Source: Agelas oroides (Eukaryota; Porifera; Demospongiae; Agelasida; Agelasidae). From it: DNA of 64,000 nt. Shown here in pieces: positions 22,230-31,879 of the stretch (position 1 is its first letter; each line of letters begins with the position of its first letter). Location: positions 8,478,443 through 8,542,442 of the forward strand of contig OX422188.1 of NCBI GenBank assembly GCA_949130485.1, in the 5' to 3' direction. The notes beneath the pieces were generated by a model, which saw only the letters and a program-made list of their open reading frames with translations, ran no database searches and was not told where the DNA came from. Position numbers and translations under genes: made by a program.

Positions 22230-25004
22230 ACAAGGTTCACGGCGAGGAAATTACTTTGCAGCCCGGGAATGTAGGCAAATTGATAGGCTAAGTCCCAGAG
22301 TACCCAGAGGCTTTTGAATGGGGAAAAACAATTTCCTCCCCCTTCATTTCATAGCCTAACATGGAATGTTTCTGTATAAATAAATAACGGCATGTACATT
22401 TTGCATGCAATTAAAAATCTACCTTAATTAATATGTACCCACCACAAGCACTTCCAAATTCAATCACTGCTTTGGGGTGTGGTTTCCCAGTTGCGTTCTT
22501 TGCTCGTTCAATGTCGAGGGACATGGGATAGTCTGTCGGAAAGGGGTGAGGACGACTGGGGTCTCGTAGCTGTTCTATTGCAGCACCCAGACCGTCAGAG
22601 CCGGTTTGGATCACATGACTCAGGATCCTTGCTGCACCGAGTGCATAACCCACAGCAACAGTGTGCGACTGTTGGATGACATGGGTAAAGCATTAAACGG
22701 TGAAACCATGCCCTACAGCTAGCACACAGACTAACACACCTGTGTAACTTTCACACACTCTTCAACAGTACCCAGCATCTCTGGCTTCCCACTCAGAAGT
22801 GCCACCACTGGAATAGACCTCACAATGCCGTCTGGATCCATACTGTACCCATCAGCCGAGGGTTTTACTCCAGCCTCCCGCAGACCCAAGAAGATACTTA
22901 GGTTATGATTGGTCCAGGGACCTTGTACAGCTGATGAAGAGTTGTTCTCTGCCTGTTGCCTAGCAACAGCATATTCTGTGCCAGGGCCAAAGTGCTTGTA
23001 GAACTGGTCAGCCACATCCTCAGGATTAAGACCTGGGGAGGGATGTGTGTGTGTATGTGTAGGGAAGGGGAGGGGGTGGAGTTAGGGTTAGGGGGGTAAT
23101 GTTGTTAATATGATGTCCACTGTATTGTAAAATGCAGTGGCGGATTTAGGGGGGGTAAGGGGGGTGCAAATGCACCCCCCTTTGGCGGCTAGTAATGTAT
23201 TTTGCGTACATGACTGCACAAGTCCATCAAATGATTATGCAGCAGTGGCATGCAACAACAACAACCAGGCACAGTTACACACTCACGTATCAGTTCCTTA
23301 CTGATCTCCAGACGTTTGACTAGGCCTAGAGTTGCTTCGAGATATTCAGTTCGGCCCGAGGGGTCCGCCACGGCGCGCCTCAGCGTACGAGATTTTGAAA
23401 TCCACTGGATTTGACGTGGATTTCGGATTTCAGAGTGGATTTCTGGATTTCAGAGTGGATTTTTGGATTTCAGTTTGGATTTCTGCCGACAGGTTTCTTC
23501 TTGTATGTTCTTGGATATTTTAGTTATAGTTCCTAGCTTAGCAAAAAATTTTAGTTAGTTGTAGTTTTGGTTAACTAAATTTTAAAAAGGCCATACTAAA
23601 ATGTACTTAGTTAAAGTTATAGTTAACTAAAACAACACTGTCAGACAGTGTACGAGATTTCTTTTGTGACGGACCCCTTGGTTCGGCCTTCCAGCTATGT
23701 AATGCGTTCACGAGACCGAAAGTGGGCGTGGCAACCCAAAAAATTTTCCGCCACGCTTTGCGCGCCGGTGACTGAACCCCCCTTTCGAAATTTCTAGATC
23801 CGCCACTGAAATGGTATAGCATATACTCCTTGCTTGTATAGCTAACATTTGAGAAAGGTGGTAGATAATGGTCTAAGGAATTGAGGTGTCTGTACCTTTG
23901 TTTTCAGCCACAGACTTCAGTGTGACATAGAGCTGGTCCCCATAGGCTCCGTTACGTCCAGTCTCAATGTTGTAGACAGGAGACTGGGAGGTGGGATAGA
24001 ATTCAGGTTTCCCGCCCACCTTGTCCACCAACTCACGAATCTTCTCCTGGTCATAGATCCAGTGCAGCGGAGTGGCTGTGTACCATGGACACGAGAAGAT
24101 TCAAAAAGAGTGAAAATGGCTCCATTACACATGACAGAGATGTTTATGCCCCATTTTCATACCGCTAGTGCTGAAAAGTGGGTGGGGCCTGGATGAGGCT
24201 GTGTATATGTAGTGCAAACAGGTTTAGACCCTAGTTGCAAATGTAAGTGCTGTGCTTATAGGATTGACCATACTTTGGTTGTGATTACATGACCACACGG
24301 CTAAGCTACTGGTGACTCTGTGACCTGCAAAAATCCACCATGACTTTGTAGTAGCATGGTAAGCCACATCCACCTGTGGTAAACACAGTAACCAACCCAG
24401 TCACAAATGTACTAGTCTCGCGGAGCCAGACCCTACCCGGAGGGTCTGGCTCCGCGAGACTACAAATGTACTGAGTAAACTCCTCTGGATTTAGAATTAA
24501 AAATGCATGCAGTTGGCTTGTGATGACACCCACATCATCCTATGTACATGCTACCAGTACTGATGGGCACGACATGAAGCTTGAAGATGAACGTGGGATT
24601 TCTGATCATTCTGTTGCTGATTTCTAAATTTACTAATAGTATACGGACGCGAACAGACTTAACTGAGGTGATTTTCATAGTATACGGAAGTGCACATGCA
24701 TCTAGATCCGTTCAACATACACAGTCTGAGTGTATAAAATTTCACCCTCCGACATGCCTGACTAGCAACCATAGGCCATGTGCCATAGGCCCTATATATG
24801 CTGACTCGCTTCACTAGCTCCTCACAAGTAATAATAAATGGACCACGTGTAGACTACCGGTTTTGGGCGCTTGACACAGCACCCTTGTACCACAGCTGCC
24901 AACCTACCAGCGGCATCCGCCACTAGTGCACCCAGAATGGCGGCAGCCTTTCGCTGCTGGACGGGAGAATACCCCTTCCACCTAGCGAGAGTCGCTTCCT
25001 CCAT
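21907..25004 (-). CDS. J1-crystallin-type ADP-ribosylglycohydrolase-like protein, copy B
   Basis: Five exons: 24908-25004, 23896-24075, 22740-23032, 22443-22668, 21907-22142, with the same phases as copy A; 343 residues. It differs from copy A mainly by an 11-residue gap in exon 3 (AENNSSSAVQ against a longer K/T-rich stretch). It keeps LGALVADAAATPLHWIYD near the N-terminus, GAYGDQ near residue 78 and GGDIGSRSSFIGA near the C-terminus. As in copy A, the two canonical acidic metal-binding loops are altered, so hydrolase activity is doubtful. The exon 5 splice acceptor sits directly on a long dinucleotide repeat. Intron 2 is mostly one hAT-like element and intron 1 carries a 50-bp hairpin element. 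Products of the two genes would be about 80-85 percent alike by eye. Confidence 0.92.
22143..22228. repeat. (GT)n microsatellite
   Basis: About 43 GT units with a few GC variants. On the minus strand it is a CA tract running directly into the splice acceptor of exon 5 of copy B. Confidence 0.97.
23135..23808. mobile_element. non-autonomous hAT-like element, 674 bp
   Basis: Ends CAGTGGCGGATTTAG and CTAGATCCGCCACTG, flanked by AAATG on both sides (23130-23134 and 23809-23813), a perfect 5-bp target duplication. The interior has G-rich/C-rich subterminal runs and repeated GGATTTC tracts but no transposase. It lies in intron 2 of copy B. 5-bp duplications with CAG...CTG ends fit the hAT5-type group. 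Confidence 0.85.
24413..24462. mobile_element. 50-bp perfect hairpin element with 9-bp target duplication
   Basis: TAGTCTCGCGGAGCCAGACC pairs exactly with its reverse complement across a loop of a few bases. CAAATGTAC is repeated exactly on each side (24404-24412 and 24463-24471). Intron 1 of copy B. Perfect arms and duplication imply a recent insertion. Confidence 0.85.
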
Positions 25005-26751
25005 AGTCAGATTGGTCCTATGAATATGACTAACTACTTACCCCACCCCCACGATGTGGAAATGACACTGACACTAATTGTAGTTGAACCCGTAAGGGCC
25101 ATCACATTATAAGTGACACAGGCAATGTGTGTATGTGTATAGGCTTACGTTTCACGTGTATATAACAGTAGGCTGAATGTTATAAGAATGCAGTAGACTC
25201 ATTCTTCTCTTACATCCTGCCTTCTGTCCGACATTGAACGCATCCTCTCCTTCCTTTTTGATACTATAGAATCCCGGATTCTGCTTTCTGATAATGCACT
25301 CTCCACTGCTAACTATAAGAGTATATGTGAGTGGTTCAAGTAAAATTCAAATATTAATGATATTCATAGAATTACGTGCCAATTAAGGTGGGTGTGGCTA
25401 ACTCCCACTGGGTAATATATATACTAGGTTATAGTTATTAACCGCTCACGAGGGTTTTAGTAGATATATAAGCACACCGCCCGAGGGCGCAGCCCGAGGG
25501 CGGTGTTGCTTATATATCAACTAAAGCCCGAGGGTGCGGTTAATAACTGGCTTCTAGCCCGTTTGCGCATGCGCTTCAATGTGTTGCTATGTCAGCGGTG
25601 TGTTTATTTGTGAACGCAGCTGTTTTTCGAAGGTTGCACTAGTAGTCTAGCTAGCTTACAGGTACGGTAGTACTCAGTTACTTGTAGTAACAACCATTTT
25701 TGTCGTAGCTGCGACTTTGAAACCGTTCAACACTGCGGTGGGCGACGACAGCCAGTCCGGAAACGGGCCCGAGTGGCGAAGCCTTATGAGAATTGACGGC
25801 TATGCCGTGATGCTTTCTGCTGTTTTCCAACAGCGCTGTTGACAAATTATGTTTCTGAAGGCATCCCATGTCCACGAAACAAGCCTCAAAGCTAGCTTCG
25901 TAGCCACCGTGAGCACAGAGCGTTACCGGTTTGATTTTCGTCTCTTTTGGCCCGTTGGGGCTTGTCCGCGCGGCTTGTTCTCGGACTGGCCATCGCTGTA
26001 GTCGACCCATTCTGTTATCGCAATGCTGAGCGGTTAAGAATGCACATAAAAAATTCTGCGTAAGTCCAGGCAAATAAAGTTACCTGTACTTGATGCCCGC
26101 GGGATACAAACTACAAGGCTTTATCTGAAATATAATGCACTCTATTACATAGCAACCACATAGTAACGGGCTAGAATTAGTAATATACCTGCACATTTGT
26201 AGATGAAGAAAAGCAACTTTAACAACCTGTGAGTCTTTCCATTGCTGTAAACCTCAATTTTAATAGAACTTGAGCCATGTGACATAAAGTTTGAATTTTA
26301 CTTGAACCGCCCACATATACAGTTCAGGCATATAGGGGTGTTAGCAGTAGCTAGCTAGCTCTGGTTATAATTAGTGTATAAACTGTGAAAAAACCTAATG
26401 GGGAGGATTGTAATCACTGGGTTTAAAAGTGCCAAACTGCACTCGTGGTAGCTATAGTCATTGTAGCAGCAATCCAGAAACATTGGTTAGACCTCAGCAA
26501 ATCATTACTACATTCATCAGGAATGCTGCCATTGTAGAATCTGCCAATGTTGCTCTCATTCATCACATGGCAGTCACAGTTGAAATTACTGTAACTAAAG
26601 TATAATATACTGTACAATATCATACATAGGATCAGGAATTTATCACAGAATTTGTCCACATCATAAACTATGGATGCAATAAACACTCTTTCAGTAGCTA
26701 AATATAGTTAAATAGTGCAATAGACCTCAACAATTTTATACACACAAACTG
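25005..26751. other. intergenic region, largely one inverted-repeat element
   Basis: This is the upstream flank of copy B and the 3' flank of the multicopper oxidase gene. About 1 kb of it is the element listed at 25321-26320. Outside that I see no coding sequence. Confidence 0.5.
25321..26320. mobile_element. candidate DNA element with about 31-bp terminal inverted repeats, about 1 kb
   Basis: GTATATGTGAGTGGTTCAAG at the left pairs with CTTGAACCGCCCACATATAC at the right and the match continues through AAAATTCAAA. Inside, 25470-25530 is a GC-rich palindrome with repeated GCCCGAGGG motifs. TTCTAGCCCG at about 25552 pairs with CGGGCTAGAA near 26168, suggesting nesting. A 131-residue minus-strand open frame (25678-26073) matches no family I recognise. 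No target duplication was found. Confidence 0.55.
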
Positions 26752-29145
26752 TCAACTATTAACTGGCAGTGGTTCACTCAGAGAATCCATGTCATATGAC
26801 TTTGTTTTTTTCCGCCGTGCACTCAACTTGTAAACGGCTGTTACACAAACTATCCAAGGCAGAAACACAAATACAATAACGCCAAGTGTACCGAAAACGA
26901 CCGCAATTATTAATTCAGTTTGATTGATGCAGCTACAGTATACAGCTTCACGACCAAATGCTGAAGTATTAGCAAAGTTGTAGAGCAGCCTCTCATTGAA
27001 ATCTTCCAGGGAGAAGGTAAAGTCACCGCATGTGCTCAAGCCAGGGGGAGGAGGGGGTTGTCGTTCCTGGGCAATGTTGACGACCATTGCCATGCCTTCC
27101 ATCTGGTGAGGTTCAATATGGCAGTGCAGGAACCAGTAGCCAGGATTATCGGAGATGAACTGGATTACAACATAGCCTCCACCTGGTACAATTACTGTGT
27201 CCTTGCGTGGAGTGAAAGCGTCTATTTCTATAGAAGGCTCATTGTTGCTACGCCAGCGGACTGTGGTGCAGATTTGATCGTCTACCATATTAAAATCATT
27301 TTCATCTGCTCGGCATGATATTGCATTTGTACTCCTTACGAGAAACCCAGTTACATTGTCATATTCTCCATATCCAGTAGCTACAACAAAGAAACTGTGT
27401 CCATGTAAGTGAATTGGGTGAGTTTCTTTACCTATGTTCACTAAAACTAACCTCACTGTCTTGTTGTATGGAAGGGAAAGCATGTGAAGACATTTGCAGC
27501 CGTCTTCACAGGTATACGGCTCTGAAGGACAAAGAAGACCATCAAAGTTCAAATCAATGGATTGTGTTTGAAGAGCTGATGGTGGAAAGCGAAAATTTCG
27601 TCCATTTATGTTATCAGGAATTCCTGCTGGTCCTTCATAGCCAAAATTGAGAAAGTATTGTTGCCCAACGTCAGGTGCGCTAGCTGGGAGTTCTGCTGCA
27701 GGTGTGGGGTTCCGAAGATGAAGATCACCAACCCTTGTACAAATTGTGTTGTAGGATGGGTGAAAGTCCAGAAAAGGGCAGTTGAATGCTCTACATTTGC
27801 TAGAGCTGGTGCAAGATGGAGGGGTTGAGGTAATACTTACATAGTTGGGTCCAACTGGCTCAGGTGCACTGATATAGTGAAGAACTGCCTGCACTATGTT
27901 GTTCAAGGACTCAAACGGTGCACCATTATTGGAAGTGCGGTTGATCTCTATGGTTTCCACTCGTATCCAGTAGTTTCTGGCTGGATCCTGGTTGGCATTG
28001 AGAATAAAATCATATCTTTCTCCCGAGTGAATGATGATGTAGTCAACTTGCTCTACTGGTTGGATAAAGAAGCCATCGGCAGCAATAACAGTAAGCTTGT
28101 GTTCATCAACAGAGACTTTGTACGCATAGAGGCTCTGACCACCAACCAGTCTGAATCGATACTGCCTGCCTTGTTGAACGTCAAATGACATTAGCTTGGA
28201 TCTTTCAAGAGGAACATCACGATGCCTTCCCAGACCGTTAATCAGACCAGAGAAAAATCGAACTATTCCCAGGTCTGTTTCGTCAGGTCCTACACTTGCC
28301 TCATATGCATCCCTTGGTAGTTGAGGCAGCTCACCAATGTCTGCTGGGTAGAACATCTCAAAAATCGAGTGCTGCAGGGCAAACATACCGAGGAAGGGCT
28401 GTGGCCACCAATCATGCAAAACAATAGTGTGTTTGTCAGGCTGGTCAAGATAGTCGTTACTTGTACCGTCTTTCTCACGGATGACAAGAGCACCAAAAAG
28501 CCCATCGGTTCTCTGCCCTTCAATGTGGCCATGGTACCAGAATGTGCCAGACGGTGACGCTTTAAAGATATACTTGAAAGTTGAACCAGGTCCTATGGGA
28601 CACTGAGAAATGAATCCAGTTCCATCCATCCAAGGTGTGTTACGTTGAAATATCCCATGCCAATGAAGGGTAATCCCCTGTGCTCTGAGAGTATTATTGA
28701 CATTGACAATGATTGTCTGGTTATAAGTGACAATAAGCGTAGGCCCGGGGATGCGACCATTGATAGCAATGTACGCCCGAAATGTCTTTCCATCGACAGT
28801 TGCTGCCTCAGTGCAACCAGGAAGATCACAAGTTGAATCTGGCTGAAAGGGCACAACACTCCCAGTGTTATTTATTGTGTAAATGTAGCCATCCAAATCA
28901 TCAATCCTTCCTTCAGCATTTACACTATACCTTGTGAATGTCTGCAAAAGAGAGACCTGGAAATTGAAATTGCAGACATCCGCATTTTGGTTGCACTCAC
29001 AGGAGGTTGTAGTGTGGTCACAAGCTACATTGTCAACCATTTGTGACTCTGCAGGGACAGTCATAAGCAGCAGAAGAGCAGACATAGCCATAAGGCTTTG
29101 CCTAACTTTCTTTGCCACCATGCTGAAGAAGAGAAACACACTCAT
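26752..29145 (-). CDS. laccase-type multicopper oxidase, membrane-anchored
   Basis: Single exon, 797 residues. All four copper-binding motifs are intact: HWHG (about 161), WYHGH (about 202), HPIHLHGHSF (about 575) and HCHIEPHQMEGM (about 673), which supply the T1 and T2/T3 ligands with Met as likely axial ligand. A hydrophobic stretch at about 17-35 is the probable signal peptide, and a strong membrane segment at about 738-760 is followed by a basic cytoplasmic tail. So this is a type I membrane, extracellular oxidase using phenols, diamines or metals with reduction of O2 to water. The region between start and second Met ends in a pyrimidine tract and CAG, so translation might instead begin at MVAKKVRQ (29121) after a 5' intron. 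The substrate cannot be told from sequence. Confidence 0.94.
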   Translation of the reverse strand: MSVFLFFSMVAKKVRQSLMAMSALLLLMTVPAESQMVDNVACDHTTTSCECNQNADVCNFNFQVSLLQTFTRYSVNAEGRIDDLDGYIYTINNTGSVVPFQPDSTCDLPGCTEAATVDGKTFRAYIAINGRIPGPTLIVTYNQTIIVNVNNTLRAQGITLHWHGIFQRNTPWMDGTGFISQCPIGPGSTFKYIFKASPSGTFWYHGHIEGQRTDGLFGALVIREKDGTSNDYLDQPDKHTIVLHDWWPQPFLGMFALQHSIFEMFYPADIGELPQLPRDAYEASVGPDETDLGIVRFFSGLINGLGRHRDVPLERSKLMSFDVQQGRQYRFRLVGGQSLYAYKVSVDEHKLTVIAADGFFIQPVEQVDYIIIHSGERYDFILNANQDPARNYWIRVETIEINRTSNNGAPFESLNNIVQAVLHYISAPEPVGPNYVSITSTPPSCTSSSKCRAFNCPFLDFHPSYNTICTRVGDLHLRNPTPAAELPASAPDVGQQYFLNFGYEGPAGIPDNINGRNFRFPPSALQTQSIDLNFDGLLCPSEPYTCEDGCKCLHMLSLPYNKTVRLVLVNIGKETHPIHLHGHSFFVVATGYGEYDNVTGFLVRSTNAISCRADENDFNMVDDQICTTVRWRSNNEPSIEIDAFTPRKDTVIVPGGGYVVIQFISDNPGYWFLHCHIEPHQMEGMAMVVNIAQERQPPPPPGLSTCGDFTFSLEDFNERLLYNFANTSAFGREAVYCSCINQTELIIAVVFGTLGVIVFVFLPWIVCVTAVYKLSARRKKTKSYDMDSLSEPLPVNS

Positions 29146-29318
29146 TGGTGACTAAACAGCTGCCAAAACCATGCCTGCACTTCCTTTTCAAGTTGGACTT
29201 AAGCACCCACTTCTTTGTACTTTGTATGGTAATGTTGGAATATGGTATGTAAACATTTTTGTTGGCAGACAATTAGCTGGGTAAACAGTAATGCTAATAA
29301 CACAGGTCTTTAATTTGC

Positions 29319-29435
29319 TATCCTCGTTCCCAGGCCATCTGCGCCTCCAGTTTTTGATTGCTTGCAGTATGCAAAAATGGAGCATGCTGCAAGTGATCAA
29401 AAACTGGAGGCAGGGAAGGCCTGGGAACGAGGCTA
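29319..29435. mobile_element. foldback MITE, TAGCC...GGCTA family, 117 bp
   Basis: TATCCTCGTTCCCAGGCC at the left and GGCCTGGGAACGAGGCTA at the right, with pairing arms through CTCCAGTTTTTGAT. GGTCTTTGC at the right flank resembles GGTCTTTAATTTGC at the left, so the target duplication may carry a small insertion. Confidence 0.75.
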
Positions 29436-29486
29436 GGTCTTTGCAGGTACTACTGATTTCAGTACTCTTTGAACATTTAATGCAGA

Positions 29487-29602
29487 GTCTGCAGAGTAGC
29501 AGACCAATTCATGCAGGCCTATGTGTTTGATGTAGTGCTTGCATTAATTAATTAGGCATGCATGAGTGATTTGCTACTCTGCGGCATTCCCTCAACCAAC
29601 CT
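29487..29602. mobile_element. diverged relative of the MITE at 19505-19660
   Basis: Shares GTGTTTGATGTAG, GGCATGCATGAGTGATTTGC and CATTCCCTCAACCAACCTG with the earlier copy. The left arm is eroded. Confidence 0.6.
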
Positions 29603-30477
29603 GCAATTGCAAAGACCTGTACCTGGGCAGCAAATTGGAGAAGTAATAAGTGTAAAAAGCTGCAAAAGGTGGTGTGCCTCAAGAATCCAGGGGGCATGGC
29701 AATTTTTTGCCAAACGCCATTGAACTTCATACTTAAGAGTTTGAACATAGATAATAGAACATCTATTATCTATGGTTTGACAAATGTTTAAAAATCAGCC
29801 ATAAAGCTGATAGCTTCCATATTTCAGAGGTGAGTCATTCGGACTATCAGGATTGTCATATAAAATTGGTATCACCATGGTAACATTTTTAAGTCTGAAG
29901 CCACGCCCCCTGAATTCTAGAGGCACAGTACCAGGCAGCACATTGGAATGTTGCTGATCATTATTATCTTTCAACATACGTAGCTATTATAGCCCCGTAT
30001 AGTTACAGTCATGAAGTGTAGACACTACCAATTTGCAGGATTCATGCATTGAAAAAAAGGAAATCACCACCTTATGACAGCAGGATGCTTTACTAGCCCT
30101 ATAGTCTTTCATGCTGCATGTATACGTACACATGACACATCCATGTAACCCCCCTTCTATAAATCCTGGCTATGGGCCTGTATATAGTACAACTTAGCTT
30201 GCCATAAAATAGCTAAAGCTCGCTGATCAGAGCAAAATCACCCACTATGATATAGTTTGTTATAATTGCTCAGATTATGCCAATATTGGAACATCATGCT
30301 CCCCCAGGAAATTTTTTGAAATTGGACGCTCTTCTGAGGCCATTTTGGGACAGAGGCAGAGCCGTAGTAGCTACATGGCTCACGGAGCATTGCATCCAAT
30401 TTTTGGCTGTCCACGTAGCTATGCATTTGCTATCCTAACTGACTTTGAACCAGACTCGTTTTGACGGCCATGATTCT

Positions 30478-30530
30478 AGTGGTCTACTAGTCTCGCTGCG
30501 ATGATTGCAGCGAGATTATAGTAGACCACT
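30478..30530. repeat. 53-bp palindrome
   Basis: AGTGGTCTACTAGTCTCGCT pairs with AGCGAGATTATAGTAGACCACT around a short loop. It shares TAGTCTCG with the hairpin at 24413. Confidence 0.75.
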
Positions 30531-31657
30531 TTCAAAACGGTAGGGCACTTAAAATGTACAGTTAAGCGGTGTGTATTAAATCTTTGGAGGCCAACCCCCC
30601 CTGCCTACGGGCCTGATATATCATGAGCCATCTTCGGGTTTCCTAAAGCCGCACTGTATCTACATGAACTCATGCATGTTTGCTTGCTTCTCTCCCAGTC
30701 CCGGCTATCACAAATGTAGTTAGTTCTGCAAAGGGAGTCTGTGGTTCCTGCAAATACAACATGCACTAAGCCGAATCACAGCACGGATCGCTTCAGGCAC
30801 TGAAACAATCCGCACGAACTACATAGTGACTCATAGGCCTAACCAGGCTGGGCATTTTGTGTGTCACTAAAATATTTAATATATCACAGCTTATTTCGTC
30901 TTACCTTGCTAATCGCTACGTTTAGTAGTTCTGTGGACAGTCCACGGAGAAGCTCTGCCAGTTCGGATAGGTATGCGTACTATTATCCGCGACGCATACG
31001 AACGGAGCCTCGAAGGTCAGGTCAAAGTCATGTGATGTGATACAGTCACGCCCCGAGGATTGCGTATGTGTGCGTGCCCTGACTGTGTTGGCAATCAGGC
31101 TAGAAACTCTGATGTACTAGGTGTGTGTGCAATAGTAAAGTGCTGATCAACAACTTCTATGATTTAACAAAAGTTGCATGGTCACTTCAGTTGCAGGGCC
31201 TCAGCCCATGCCACCTCCCACCTTGTGCCATTATTTGGATTACATTCCTCAGTGTGCTCAATGTCCCAATAAGGAATGAATACTCAGTAGGCAACAGTAG
31301 CTACATGAATACTGTAGACATGAATATCACTGGCCTGCCAACAACAATACGTCATAAATATAACTTTTTCATACTCCCTCGGCATTGCGAAACAGGTGCA
31401 TGGTAACTCGCGCGTGATAGAGCTCGCCAAAAGCTTTCTTCTGGTATCACTCTTTTGCAATGACTACAGCTCTAGCGCTTTATGAAAAACGTTTTGAACG
31501 TCAGGCATCCCTAATATCTACCCCGAATCAACCATAATATAGTCAATAATGAACAAATGCGGCATATAAAAACCTGCAGGGAAACAACTAGGAGCCGGAC
31601 CCGGAGTTAGGGACATAACTCGGACGGACGTCTCGCGAGCCAGACCTTGGCCAGACC

Positions 31658-31779
31658 TAGCCCAGGCTTTCGCGCGTTCGTCGCTTGCATGCAGTACGAA
31701 ATTCGCTCAGAATTCTGATCTGCCGGGTGAATTTCGTACTGCAAGCGACGAACGCGCGCAAGGCCTGGGAACGAGGCTA
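31658..31779. mobile_element. foldback MITE, TAGCC...GGCTA family, 122 bp
   Basis: TAGCCCAGGCTTTCGCGCGT to AAGGCCTGGGAACGAGGCTA, arms pairing through GTTCGTCGCTTGC and ACGAAATTC. Flanks GGCCAGACC and AGCCAGACC match at 8 of 9 bases. It ends 100 bases upstream of the TRAF start codon. Confidence 0.8.
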
Positions 31780-31879
31780 AGCCAGACCCACTTCCGCAAG
31801 TAGACTAGGTCCGGCCAAGGCGCCGCTAAGCTAAGGTATAGGCGTGGCTGTGGTCTGGGCACGAGACTCGGCCGAAAAA

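Larger units (their letters stand above)
29146..31879. other. divergent intergenic region between the oxidase and TRAF genes
   Basis: Contains promoters for both genes in principle, and at least four hairpin/MITE remnants listed separately. No coding exon recognised. Confidence 0.5.

Noticed and set aside
23189-23371. Extra exon of ADP-ribosylglycohydrolase copy B (frame starting MADPSGRTEY)
   Set aside because: It lies wholly inside the hAT-like element at 23135-23808, is absent from copy A, and exons 2 and 3 already join in frame without it.
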